From the NCBI GenBank assembly GCA_934045075.1, contig OW203722.1, positions 4,273,264 to 4,337,263 of the forward strand: a DNA stretch of 64,000 bases. The letters run 5' to 3'. Below, piece by piece: positions 1-9,440 of the stretch (positions are counted from its first letter, which is position 1; each line of letters starts with the position of its first letter). The notes beneath the pieces are model-generated. The model saw only the letters and a list, made by a program, of their open reading frames with translations. It ran no database searches and was not told the DNA's origin. The position numbers and the translations under genes were made by a program. Source of the stretch: Yponomeuta sedellus (taxonomy: Eukaryota > Arthropoda > Insecta > Lepidoptera > Yponomeutidae).

Positions 1-134
1 CTTCTGACAGTAAGGACTGCCACTGTCTTACAGTCCTTCACCAACCCGGACTTGGCCTCCGTGGTAGAGTAGGTATGGCCTAACCCTAAGAGACCCGTGC
101 CCCAGCAGTGGAGACATACAAAGGGTTGATATAA
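1..134 (+). mobile_element. 5S-derived SINE, 3' body fragment (cut by window edge)
   Basis: This matches the body and 3' end of the SINE at 62005-62345: a CACTGTCTTA segment, a TGGCCTCCGTGGTAGAGTA segment and the end block GAGACCCGTGCCCCAGCAGT followed by AAAGGGTTGATA. The 5S-like head would lie left of the window. It codes for nothing. Confidence 0.75.
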
Positions 135-555
135 TATTCCCCCACTATTTAAAGTTATTATACCTATATAAAATAGATATATTTGGTAAATTTTATATTG
201 CTTAATATAAAATTTACTAATTATATAATATTGCACTACCTGCTAATCTTGTCTCCAAAACTTAGGTTAGCTAGTAGTTATTGCTAAGTAGCATTAAGCT
301 CACCTATGTAATAATGTATCTAATAATAATAATAATGTCAACTGAGAACTTTGAAATTACTTACAACATTCTAGTCCTAAAATATAATTTACCGCCGAAG
401 CTTCATGTCCTCAACCATCAATTCTAAAGGATGATCCAAATTGAATGTCCTTTATGGCAATACAGTAAAAAAAACTTGTCGATAATAGCGCCTGTTTGAA
501 ACTTCAAATGCTTGTTAGAACCGTAGCATTTACCATTTGAATCGCTTAAGACTGC
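135..555. other. Unassigned AT-rich sequence
   Basis: AT-rich sequence with a short AAT run near 322-335. I see no coding frame, RNA gene or repeat family here. Confidence 0.5.
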
Positions 556-810
556 GCAACATGCCACTCATCAAGAGAAACGTAGCCAACGTGTCTCTTG
601 ATGTACGGCATATTTTGCGTGACAAGTTCAGAGGTCGCATTATTTCTCGACATGGTGACTTTAACTGGCCGTCAAGATCATGCGATTTAACGCCATAATT
701 TTTTATATCGAAAAAGGTATAATTTGATACACGTGCAACGTTGGTGTACCTAAATGACATCCAACGAGTTTCAACTGAAATAGCAGTAAGACTTAAAAAA
801 CTACCTAATA
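556..810 (+). pseudogene. Mariner/Tc1-type transposase relic (C-terminal catalytic part)
   Basis: Conceptual translation with frame changes gives ATCHSSRET near 556, then a block ending HGDFNWPSRSCDLTP before a stop at 696-698. The NWP.RSCDLTP block and an upstream GATCH-like block are typical of mariner-family transposases, where the aspartate of CDLTP belongs to the catalytic DDD/E triad. Degraded similarity continues to about 810 (DIQRVSTEI). At least two in-frame stops and one frameshift make it inactive. The minus-strand open frame over the same bases is a shadow. No terminal inverted repeats were identified, so the element boundaries are unknown. The family assignment rests on motif memory, not a search. 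Confidence 0.65.
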
Positions 811-819
811 TAAAACTAA

Positions 820-1000
820 TTCAAATGAAAAGGTTTTAATTGAAAGTAGCGCAGAAACTGCAGCTTAATGAACGTTACAATTCAAACTAGGTATCCATTT
901 CAAAACCTAGATCATTTTGGAGAAAAAATGAACAAAACACTCCAAACTTAGTCCTTTCAAAGTCCTTCATTCAGAGCTTACATAATTATTATAAGTATGC
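820..1000 (-). mobile_element. LINE family A, 3' UTR fragment
   Basis: On the minus strand this matches the 3' untranslated end of the LINE copies at 6692-7375, 14430-15705 and 45780-47100: the ATCTAGATTTTGAAATGGA-type block, the AACGTTCATTAAG block and a CTTTTCATTTGA end. It is heavily 5'-truncated and non-coding. It abuts the mariner relic. Confidence 0.75.
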
Positions 1001-1324
1001 ACGGGTTTTTCTTCTAATGAAAGTAAGGAAACTTAAATTAGATCACCCTTTATTTTCTGCTTACACAATTTCCGTTTAACTATTCACCTCATGATCTGAC
1101 TATTAGTTTCCATTATTTATGCCTCTATTACCTGACACGAGTTACATTTTATGTAGGTTAGTCGGTTTAAAATATACGGCATGTCGAGTACAAAGCGTTA
1201 AAACGCGGGTTTATGGCCCAAGGTTCGAGTGCATATTGCTCGGAGCCAGTACAGTTTTTATCTGACCAATAAGCTGAGAAATCATTCTTAGAACGTAAAC
1301 GTTTCATTCAGTTATCTGAATTTT

Positions 1325-1530
1325 ATATTGGTTTAGTTTTTAAAAACCTATTTAGAGGCTAAAAATTCCACCCATGCCGGGAATCGAACTCGCGACCTCT
1401 GGCTATCCAGACCAGATAACCAGAGGTCGCGGGTTCGAAACCCGGCATGGGTGGAATTTTTAGCCTCTAAATAGGTTTTTAAAATTGTCCTTAGCACGGG
1501 TTAGTGCATTAAAAAGAATATAGTTTAGTT
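1325..1530 (+). mobile_element. tRNA-headed SINE, fold-back copy 1
   Basis: The left part (1339-1408) is a reverse copy of the linker and tRNA-like 3' half. The right part (1415-1484) is the same segment forward, followed by the forward tail TTGTCCTTAGCACGGG to about 1517. Bases 1338-1484 therefore form a hairpin with arms of about 70 bp. The flanks 1325-1338 and 1518-1530 look like a decayed target-site duplication (ATATTGGTTTAGTT against ATATAGTTTAGTT). The B-box-like GGTTCGAAACC is present. Confidence 0.7.
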
Positions 1531-1734
1531 ATTGTTATGTAGCCTATAAACGTCTCAGTGCAGGGCCCTGGCCTTCTCTCAGAGAGTATGGGCTTAATTA
1601 CCACGCGAGCCCACCGCAAATCGGCAATTTCAAGCGCTGAGGTAGGTATTTGAATATCTCAGACACTCTGGTTTCCTCACAGTGTTAACTTCACAAATGT
1701 AGGTACATAATTTAGAACACAAAGTCATTGCTAC

Positions 1735-1808
1735 ATGCCCGCACTGGGAATCGAACCTGGGTCTCTCGCTCCCGAGTGCATTGTTCCAACCACTAGGCTA
1801 CCGCCTCT
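1735..1808 (-). repeat. tRNA-like SINE head fragment
   Basis: Read on the minus strand it carries GGTAGCCTAGTGGTTGGAAC (A-box-like) and CAGGTTCGATTCCCAG (B-box-like), in tRNA spacing. The anticodon arm is not convincing and the flanks are repeat-like, so I call it a SINE head rather than a functional tRNA gene. Confidence 0.5.
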
Positions 1809-2224
1809 CAAAAAAAAACAAAAAAAGGACTAAAGAGATTAACCACTTTAGTTCTTTTTTTGTTTCGGTGATGTGTCTTTGTTGGTAGTTCGTCAACACA
1901 CTATCTCAAAGAAACACTATCTGAATAATGTCAGCCGCGTTACGTGTCATCTTTGAACGTTCATAATTATCACGAAGGTTCGCTACCTGGATTCCGATGT
2001 TCTTTCAAAATATTGCCGTTTCGTGGAAACATCCTTTTGTTCTAGCACCGGGTTTTCAAAACACCCTTTGTCTCTGCGATTCTTTTCGTTACTCCTCAGT
2101 TTTACGTGTATTATCTATCGGGAACGTATTGTTTGCAGCGCGGTTGCACAAGAAACGCGTGGGGCTATCGCAAAACAGAAAATGCTCCTAAATGTTTCTT
2201 TTGTAATACATTGCAGTAGTGTAA
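1809..2224. other. Unassigned sequence
   Basis: It contains a small inverted repeat near 1828-1862 (AAGGACTAAAG and CTTTAGTTCTTT). Two overlapping plus-strand frames run through 1997-2319, but the second simply enters the RTE fragment downstream. No gene is supported. Confidence 0.45.
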
Positions 2225-2372
2225 GACGCCCTCCGAGTAGGTGGGATGACGACCTCGAAAATCTGCAGGCAGGTGCTGGATGCGGCAAGCTGAAGACAGA
2301 GCGCTATGGCGCTCATTAGTGGAGGGCTATGTCCAGCAGTGGACTAGTATAGCCTGACGACGACGACGACAT
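2225..2372 (+). mobile_element. RTE-type LINE 3' end (variant 2)
   Basis: Translation gives RRPPSRWDDDLENLQ, matching the RW.DD block near the C-terminus of RTE-clade reverse transcriptase proteins. GCGCTATGGCGCTCATTAG, GGGCTATGTCCAGCAGTGGA and a (GAC)n 3' tail follow. The same 3' end recurs at 41315-41375. It is severely 5'-truncated and has no catalytic domain. Confidence 0.7.
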
Positions 2373-2599
2373 TGCAGTAGTCATTTCGTATCTCTGCTAA
2401 AATTACCTGTTATTACAAGCCATGAAATTACGGAACGGACATCTTTTCTCCGTCCTATTTTATTATTGTCGTATTAGGTACAGAGGTGTTGATATAAGTA
2501 GATTTATACTGCGTCTAGGGGCACCTCCACTCACACTAGGTCCCAGGCACTGCAGCGTCTGAGTGGTTCTTCACCCATCTAGTGTGAGTGAAGTTGCTG

Positions 2600-2830
2600 A
2601 GCCTAGGTCTTGGATGTTTACATGTTTGTGATGTCGTTGTTTCTGGTTCGCACGACACAGGGTATCCTAGTGGGGTCAGAAGCAATGTATGTGCCTGTAT
2701 GTAAATGTTATGTTATTATTAACCAAAGGCCAAAGTGTAGGAAACTTCAAGTCCTAGGTTACATTGCGGGATTCTAACCTACCACCTCTCACTTGTATTC
2801 CATTAATACCTACGCTACAACCGCTTTCGA
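2600..2830 (+). repeat. SINE family B tail plus degenerate tRNA-like fragment
   Basis: Bases 2608-2720 match the non-tRNA body of the SINE at 18515-18717, including TGTTTACATGTTTGTGATGT and AGAAGCAATGTATGTGCCTG. Bases 2760-2830 look on the minus strand like a decayed tRNA-type head. The two pieces are in opposite orientation, so they are probably separate insertions. Confidence 0.6.
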
Positions 2831-3800
2831 GATGAATCAGCTATGAATTAAAGCAGTTACACTTGACCGTGGCTCGTTAGAAGAATGCTCATGTGACACG
2901 TTTCCCACGGTCCCTACTTCTGTTATCTTCACTTGCAATGCGAACCTTATATGTATGACTGACAGCTGATTTTACGACTGCGTTTGATGTTTCCAGGTAT
3001 ACTAAACCTTATTATTAGATAATCAGTATTCTATGTAGTGCAACATCCACACAGCAAAATCACTGGCCTTGTCCCAAACTAGGGTCTTCGAATTTCCCAT
3101 GAAAGAGCGTGACAGAGAGATAGAGAACACTTTATCGTACATAAAAATGGTAATTACACAGGTGTACCACTGCCTTAGTGATAAGGTCACTGTAAAATGT
3201 TTTTTAAATAAATTATCTTTTATCTTATGTTTATCTTATATTTAAGTATTTACTTTGTAAAATTATCAATTCAGAAACCGGCCGTAAGACTGCCGCCAGT
3301 TGTGCACTATGTAACTTAGATATTTAAGATTTGCATGTACAGCACCTGAAGAAGGTAAACTTTGTGAAGGTAAAAATCGTGAGGAAACCTGACTGGTTGA
3401 AGTGTTCAAAAACCCCAGCGCTTGAAATTGCCAAACCGCGACGGACACGCGTGGTGCTTAAGCCCATATTCTCTCTCTGAGAGAAAGACTGTCGTATGGT
3501 GTGACGTATGTACATAAACATAGGCTGCATTACATAATATTATATGGTGTGCAATAACGAGTATTAGTCTAATCTAAGATGACCTGGCTACCATGCTAGT
3601 AGTATACTAGTAATAATAAAATCAAATCAAACGTTTAAATACTTTTGGTGTGACTTGAGAAAGTTTTAGGTGATGTTCTCTATATAAGAAGTTGGGGCTT
3701 AGAACATTTTCAGTGGTCGCCAAAACAAAATTTACGTGAGCAGTTACGGTAATAGTATTTCCAAATGATTTGCGATACTCATGCATAGTTATATAGTACA
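2831..3800. other. Unassigned sequence
   Basis: No supported gene. Bases 3265-3285 (TCAATTCAGAAACCGGCC) resemble the unit start of the hairpin satellite at 36.4 kb, so a solitary relative may lie here. Two overlapping minus-strand frames at 3266-3530 look random. Confidence 0.4.
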
Positions 3801-3802
3801 TA

Positions 3803-3955
3803 TTAAACGGGTCTAATCGCGATTATTTGTTAGGTAAAAGGTAATTACCATTTTCCCAACGTTTCGGCAGCGTTACAGTTGCCGTGGTCACGGGTAGACA
3901 ACTGGCGAGTGCAGTCAATTGTTGTGGGTAGTCACTTTAATTTTTCGTAGCTGGC
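3803..3955. mobile_element. Fold-back element with GTTTCGGCA core (family G1), one end
   Basis: It starts TAAACGGGTCTAATCGCGAT, followed by GGTAATTACC and AACGTTTCGGCAGCG facing GTTGCCGTGGTCACGGG. The same order recurs at 63636-63867, where both ends are present, and in reverse at 17375-17484. It is non-coding and MITE-like. The superfamily is not recognised. Confidence 0.6.
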
Positions 3956-3970
3956 CGACACAACACAAGA

Positions 3971-4048
3971 AATAAGTCCCGCATCCAAAATTTGGTCATC
4001 TGCTCAGGTAGCGCAGATGAACAAATTTTGGATGTGCGGCAAGTTTAT
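3971..4048. repeat. Strong short hairpin, 21-nt arms
   Basis: Bases 3983-4003 pair with 4013-4033 at 20 of 21 positions across a 9-nt loop. A looser lower stem extends from 3971 to 4048. The size resembles an animal pre-miRNA, but a mobile-element palindrome is equally possible because it adjoins the fold-back element to its left. Confidence 0.6.
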
Positions 4049-4432
4049 CGACCAATCAGATAGTTTCATTTTATGGCAGGGCGCGCGCCTTTGTTGCTTT
4101 TGGTTGATTCAACGTCATCGATGCAGGTGACTATTAGTTTGGCAATATTAGCGTGAGCGAAATAGGTAGCGCTACTGCGGCAATCAATTCTGCACCTTAA
4201 CCGTATGGGTTAAAGATCATGTTGAATGTACTTATAGCTTCGGGTACTTTAGTTACACTTCTTCCTAGTCTGTGCGAACGAAGATTCCCGAAGGGACTTT
4301 TATGATGTGTAGTACTGTACGCCCGCGGACAGGTCCGGTGATAAGGCGCGTGATTTGTATTTACTTAACACTGAGTCCACGTAATTGTAAGTGAAACCAT
4401 CCTCTCTGTTGAAATTCTTGTGTTTTTTAACT

Positions 4433-5360
4433 TCAATTGCTTCTCGAACGATTCTTTAATAATAGTGTCGATCGCTTGAGAGAACTTTCGGTCGATGTAG
4501 CTCGTTCCAGTGATTCGTAGAGTCCTGCAGACTGTAAGGGTATGATATCCTTAGACGTCCTTAGCTGGGTAGATACCTTAGAGTATGGAACACAAACGGT
4601 TACCGTAGAGTCGACAACACTCAAAGCTTTACATTTTAGTTGCACCTTCGCCAGTAACCTTCAAACTTAACATAATTACGTTGAATGCACGTTTGTGAAG
4701 GTTGATTGGCTGAACGTCAAGTCGATAGCACATAAATCTTTACATTTTAGTTACAATATGCCCGTAACGTAACTGAGTTGTATGCACGTATGTGAAGGTT
4801 GATGGGCTGCCCGTCAAGTCCATAGCACATAAAGCTTTACATTTTAGTTGGAACTTCGCCCGTAACGTACCTAAGTAGAATACATGTTTGTGAAGGTTGA
4901 TTGGCTTACCGTCAAGTCGACATCACATAAAGCTTTACATTAGTTGCAAGTCGCCCGTAACGGAATTGAGTTGAACGCACGTATGTGAAGGCTGATGGGC
5001 TGCCCGTCAATTCGATGGCACACAAAGCTTTACATTTTAGCCGCAATTTGCCCGTAACGTAATTGAGTAGAGTGCATGAATGTGAAGGTTGATGGGCTGC
5101 CCGTTAAGTCGATAGCACATAAAGCTTTACATTTTAGTTGCAACTCGGTAGACTGCACGTATGTGAAGGTTGATTGGCTGACCGTCAAGTCGATGGTACA
5201 TAAAGCTTTACATATTAGTTGCAAGTCGCCCGTAACGGAAGTGAGTTGAATGCACGCATGTGAAGCCAAGTCGACTGCACATAAAGCTTTACATATTAGT
5301 TGCATCTTCGCCTTTAACGTAACTGTGTGTCTGCACGTGTGTGAATGTTGATGGGCTGTC
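4433..5360. repeat. Minisatellite, about eight diverged units of 80-109 bp
   Basis: Each unit contains AAAGCTTTACATTTTAGTTG, CGCCCGTAACGTAA, GCACGTATGTGAAGGTTGAT and GGCTGCCCGTCAAGTCGATA. The AGCTTTACAT motif occurs near 4625, 4735, 4833, 4930, 5026, 5121, 5205 and 5286. The open frames on the minus strand here are by-products of the repetition (a repeating LICKALC-type peptide) and not a gene. Confidence 0.85.
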
Positions 5361-5810
5361 GAAATACTACGCGTCGTAGTAATAGTAAATAGTAACGTTA
5401 TACCTACTCGATAACGCGCGTAGTGTATCGTATACTACAACCAAACAACATTATGTTTCACTTCACGAGTATCGTGTGGGTAGCGTGATGTCATAGGTGG
5501 GGTCATTCCAATGTGTTTCCATTCTATGCAATAGCTAGTAATATTAACTCCATGATTTGTTTGAATTTAGAATACTAAACCGTAGTATGAGATAGTTAGT
5601 TACAACTGACATTTCCGCACTTAGCCTCAATAGTTGGGCCATTGTACCTACTTAGCAAGTGTGGCATGTTAACACATCAAACAATAGTGTTTCCTGACAA
5701 TGTTTTCCTTCACAATTAGCGAGTAGTGTGGCTACTATACTATACTTTTTTTATGATTCCTTTTTTTTAGTATATTTTATTGTATGAATAAATAATATTT
5801 TTATGAATTT
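5361..5810. other. Unassigned AT-rich sequence
   Basis: I see nothing recognisable between the minisatellite and the RTE fragment. Confidence 0.5.
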
Positions 5811-5839
5811 ATGTATTTTTTATTGACATTGTGTATATT

Positions 5840-6206
5840 ATGTTATGCTATGGAGCGTTCCATGTTGGGCCTTAGACTCGTAGATCGGGTTCCAAATATC
5901 GTTATTCGACGTAAAACGAAGGTTGACGATGTAGGGGACCGGATCTCGAGACTAAAGTGGAGGTGGGCGGGGCACTTGGCAAGGCGGGAAGACGGCAGGT
6001 GGACCAGAGCAGTGACAGAGTGGCGGCCGAGAACGGGAAAGCGGTCGGTGGGCAGACCAGCGGCCCGATGGTCAGACGATGTGGCAGAGTCAGTGGAGGG
6101 TCCTTGGATGAGGATGGCGAGAGACCGTGAGGCTTGGAATAATGGGGAAAAGGCCTATACCCAGCAGTGGGCAGCGGTGGGCTGATGATGATGATGATGA
6201 TGATGT
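5840..6206 (+). mobile_element. RTE-clade LINE 3' end, C-terminal coding remnant
   Basis: The open frame running to 6185 encodes the C-terminal tail of an RTE-type reverse transcriptase protein. Visible blocks are MERSMLGLRLVDRVPN, KWRWAGHLARREDGRWT, GKRSVGRPAARWSDDV and AYTQQWAAVG, after which the frame stops. Family members end this way, followed by a TGA microsatellite, seen here as GCTGATGATGATGATG. The endonuclease and reverse-transcriptase catalytic regions are missing, so this is a 5'-truncated dead copy. The frame is intact for about 110 codons, suggesting a fairly young insertion. Confidence 0.85.
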
Positions 6207-6345
6207 GTATATTATTTTAAATTTATATTTGTGTGATTTTTATTGTTTTAAATTAATAATCAACTTTGAATTTGTAACTATTTATAATTTAGTTTATCCA
6301 TATGTAAGTATTTCGTACTTCACTATCTCATTAGGCCACCCTGTA

Positions 6346-6350
6346 ATGAA

Positions 6351-6397
<47 letters not shown>

Positions 6398-6402
6398 AAA
6401 AA

Positions 6403-6493
<91 letters not shown>

Positions 6494-6498
6494 ACAAA

Positions 6499-6529
<31 letters not shown>

Positions 6530-6530
6530 A
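6346..6530. repeat. (AAAT)n microsatellite, about 185 bp
   Basis: A nearly uninterrupted AAAT tetranucleotide run, with small interruptions near 6397 and 6494. It creates artificial minus-strand frames of repeated LFIY residues, which are not genes. Confidence 0.97.
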
Positions 6531-6564
6531 ATTTCCAAATGTACTTAACTTAGAAAACAGTGTC

Positions 6565-6645
6565 GTTGGTACATGCCGGGATTCGAACCCGCGACCTCCC
6601 GATTAAGAAGACGCCGTTCTACCGCTCCGCTACCACCGCTTTTGC
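6565..6645 (-). repeat. tRNA-like SINE head fragment
   Basis: On the minus strand it carries GCGGTAGCGGAGCGGTAGAA (A-box-like) and CGGGTTCGAATCCCGGCATG (B-box-like) in tRNA spacing. It lies between the microsatellite and a LINE copy and is most likely a SINE head. Confidence 0.55.
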
Positions 6646-6691
6646 GTGCTATGAGATGGACAGGGTTATTTTTAAAATCCTCATCTAGAGG

Positions 6692-7375
6692 ATTTTAGTT
6701 ACTTCCATAGTGTTATGTCCTATGGCATACTACTGTGGGGACGGGCTGCAGATATTGAGACCATCTTTGTCTTGCAGAAGAGAGCGATCAGATTCATTTA
6801 TAAGCTAGGCAGTAGAGATTCGTTAAGAGATTTCTTTAAAGAAACTAACATCCAGTTGCCAGTCAGTATATCTATGAAAACATTATGTACGTCAGGAAAA
6901 ATATCAGTAACTTTAAAACTTTAGGTAGCCAACACAATGTGAATACTAGAAATAAACATAAACTTTTGTTCCCACTATTTAGGCTGGCAAAGGTTAATAC
7001 ATCCTTCATGGGGCATTGTATACGCTTCTATAATAAAATCCCTGAAGATATATTAAGCTTGCCTGAATCGCGGTTCAAAAAATATGTTATATAATATGCA
7101 CACTTTGTGCCAAAAGGGCTACTATAACATAAAGGATTATTTAGATGACAATGAGGTCTGGAATTATAGCCAGTACAATGTATGAGTTCTATGTTTATAA
7201 TAATTATGTAAACTATGTTAATTAAGGACTTTGAAAAGACTAAGTTTGGAGTTTTTTTGTCCATTTTTTCTCCAAAATGATCTAGATTTTGAAATGGACA
7301 CCTAGTTTGAATTGTAACGTTCAATAAGACGCAGCTTCTGCGCTACTTTGAATAAAATCTTTTCATTTCATTTCA
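6692..7375 (+). mobile_element. LINE family A (Jockey/CR1-type), 3' fragment
   Basis: The frame reads MSYGILLWGRAADIETIF and LQKRAIRFIYKLGSRDS, the region just downstream of the reverse-transcriptase domain in Jockey/CR1-type elements. A frameshift near 6885-6925 breaks it, after which it continues as NVNTRNKHKLLFPLFRLAK and PEDILSLPESRFKKYV. The 3' UTR ends CTTTTCATTTCATTTCA. It is 5'-truncated and inactive. Close copies lie at 14430-15705 and 45780-47100, with a UTR piece at 820-1000. Confidence 0.85.
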
Positions 7376-7649
7376 TAGAGACGGTCACGTCAACCAAAGT
7401 TTGGCATTAATACAACTTTTTCGCTAGATCGCAATTTCGAAAGTGCTAATACGAAAAGCTTGAGGAAACTTGTCAACCGATGTCGTTTGACATATCTACT
7501 TCGACATTTCCAGACGAGCTGTTACGAAAAACGAGACGAAAGTTTGACGGTCAAAATTAGAAATTCGACTGGATATCAAGAACCTGCTTTGATTTAAGTT
7601 AAAAACAAAAATAAGGAAATTGTTGTTCGCGGTTAGCAATTCTTTTTAC

Positions 7650-7984
7650 CTTTGGTTAGCAGAGTCTTTACGCTCCATAATGTGTACACTTTATACTTAT
7701 TGTCTTCTCGAAAGAGTTACTGCATTACTGAAGATTATTGCAAATCTTAAACAAAATAAGACAATAATGCTAGGGGCTGGTGTTCTAGATTTGGAGGTAA
7801 ACGCCAATGACAACTTCTTAGAATTGATTCACGCAGGGTCTGCAGGTCTTCACGACACGAAGTCCACACGTAGATTCCAATCGAAGTCTAATAGTATCGC
7901 TAAGGTCGTAGGTTATCATATCACATCACTCGTATCGCAGGTATGTTCGCTCGATGTTTACTCTTCGCTAGTCCAAACTGAACT
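7650..7984 (-). CDS. Candidate heat-inducible first exon with short coding start
   Basis: Transcription from the promoter at 7981-8045 would give a leader of about 306 nt on the minus strand. The leader contains short upstream frames and then ATG at 7678-7676 in a good context (A at -3, G at +4). The start encodes MERKDSANQ plus two bases of the next codon. The frame then meets AAAG followed by GTAAAAAG, an acceptable splice donor with the intron starting at 7649. I do not recognise the peptide, and no acceptor or second exon was found to the left, where repeats dominate. A non-coding heat-shock RNA, or a gene with its next exon outside the window, are alternatives. The promoter is seen directly; the exon is inferred. 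Confidence 0.35.
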
Positions 7985-8045
7985 GACTGCGCGCCGCGGC
8001 GGCCGCTATTTATATCCGCCGGCAAGGGTTCTCGAACATTCCCGT
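7981..8045 (-). promoter_or_regulatory. Heat-shock-type core promoter
   Basis: On the minus strand, in order: a perfect three-part heat-shock element (TTC-TC-GAA-CA-TTC on the plus strand, 8029-8041), a TATA box in GATATAAATAGC (8014-8007) and an arthropod initiator AGTCAGTTCAG with the start near 7984, 30 bases below the first TATA base. The heat-shock element sits about 45-57 bases upstream of the start, as in insect Hsp genes. Weaker matches lie further upstream at 8185-8197 (TTCCAGAAGGCTC) and 8458-8480. The spacing of all three elements is canonical, which is unlikely by chance. Confidence 0.6.
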
Positions 8046-8599
8046 ATGTACCTACTCTCGGTGCACGTGGCAACTACTCTAGAACAATTTCATGTCATAG
8101 AGTTTTGAGCCTTACAGTAGTAGACATACGAGTCATTATTGCTTGCAGTAAAGCGCAGCATGCGGTGACTATAATTCGATAGCCTTCCAGAAGGCTCTAT
8201 ACTAGATGGTTCGCGATAGGACCGCGACAATAATAATCAAATTATTGTATGGAATCACTTTTTCAATATTCACTTTTCAATCAAATTATTTGCAAAATTT
8301 ATAGCACAATCAATCTTTGTAAAGTTGGGAAAGTTATTTCTAAATTGAGGTGCGCATTAAGAATTTTCTTGAATCCAAAACAAACGTGACACGTATTATA
8401 TAGACGTGGTTGTTTTTGTCAAGGTTAATTATAATGTTTTAAGGTCCAAACAGTCTTTTCAGAACCCTCTCGAATAATCTTCCCGATAAAATGAAGTTAC
8501 CAGTGATTACCAATGGCACTGAAACAGGGTATCTCACTATGGGCCCATGCGCAACGAGCTATGGAAAGCCTTTAACCTATTTCTCGAAAAAACTTTCGA

Positions 8600-8705
8600 A
8601 TGTAGACCTTAGATCGGCATAGCGCAGCGTACGACGACCAGCCACAATACGGACAGAAGATCTCATCCAAGACGCTGGATGCAGCCGCTTCCAACCGGTC
8701 TTTTT
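8600..8705 (+). mobile_element. RTE LINE relic, 5' part split by a SINE
   Basis: Translation gives RRPATIRTEDLIQDAG, a decayed form of the RP..RWTDDL block of RTE proteins. The matching terminal segment resumes at 8925, beyond a SINE insertion. Confidence 0.5.
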
Positions 8706-8918
8706 TCACTGTAAAACGGAAGGTCTCGGCTTCGATCCCCGGCTGGGTCAAACTAGGAAATGAACTTTTCTAGTTTGTCTCGGGTCTTGGATGTTATCTA
8801 TGTATTTATTGTATTAAATCTATCGTCGTGTTAGCACTTATAACACAAGTCATTTAGTTGTGCTTAGTATAGGGCTAACGAGATCTGTGTAATATGTCGT
8901 GATTTTTTTTTTAAATCC
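8706..8918 (+). mobile_element. SINE (decayed tRNA-type head, distinct tail)
   Basis: A B-box-like GGCTTCGATCCCCGGCTGGG is followed by GGGTCTTGGATGTTATCTAT, then ATCGTCGTGTTAGCACTTAT and a T-rich end. It lies between two parts of one RTE relic, so it inserted into that relic. T-rich runs at both junctions may be remnants of target-site duplication. Confidence 0.55.
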
Positions 8919-8924
8919 ATGGGC

Positions 8925-8972
8925 GAGGCCTACGTCCAGCAGTGGACTTCTTGTGGCTGAATGATGATGATG
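8925..8972 (+). mobile_element. RTE LINE relic, 3' terminus
   Basis: The sequence encodes SMGEAYVQQWTSCG and a stop, the standard RTE C-terminus, followed by (TGA)n. It completes the relic that begins at 8600. Confidence 0.7.
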
Positions 8973-9122
8973 ATGAAAGTCAAGTTATTTAAAGCCTGAT
9001 TTACATTTGCTTTACATTAATGCTTTAAACACGCTTTACTTGGAGATATAATAGAATAGACACGCCTAAAGCGTGCATCCGTAAGGGACAGCTAATTCTT
9101 TTGGGGCTACCATGCAAATAAA

Positions 9123-9440
9123 ATGAAGGCACTGGCCGCCTACACGCGTGTCCACCGCGGAAAACCGAAAAAAAAATGCTTTCTCTTACGGGTGTACCTT
9201 TTTCTTTCCTATTCTATTCTACTGAATGTGGGTGGAACAGCAGGTAAAGTACGTCTCAGGCTGACATACTTCGACCAAATAGGGTATTTCAAAGGGGAAG
9301 ATAAAAAGTACCCGGAATCCGCGAGCGTGCATGCAACGTCTAATAAACGTCAATCAAGCGAACTGTCTGGATCGTGGCAAGTAGCAGCTCCTGGTCTCTG
9401 CCTACCTCTCTGAGGAACGTGAGGTTATGTTATGTCGATT
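9123..9440 (+). mobile_element. LINE family B, 3' end
   Basis: The frame ends SGSWQVAAPGLCLPL and a stop, followed by GAGGTTATGTTATG. The nucleotide block GGATCGTGGCAAGTAGCAG recurs with small changes at 20035-20130 (minus), 21219-21365 (plus) and 39700-39860 (minus), each ending in a TATG/TTATG-rich tail. This is the end of a non-LTR retrotransposon coding frame. The clade is not determined and no catalytic domain is present. Confidence 0.6.

Noticed and set aside
5030..5305. A repetitive minus-strand peptide (LICKALC-like repeats)
   Set aside because: It is produced by the minisatellite; units change length out of frame across the array.
6294..6538. Two minus-strand frames of repeated LFIY residues
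   Set aside because: They are translations of the AAAT microsatellite.
7620..8108. A 162-codon plus-strand frame
   Set aside because: It starts with TTG, has no recognisable domain and runs antisense across the heat-shock promoter and its leader. I treat it as a shadow.
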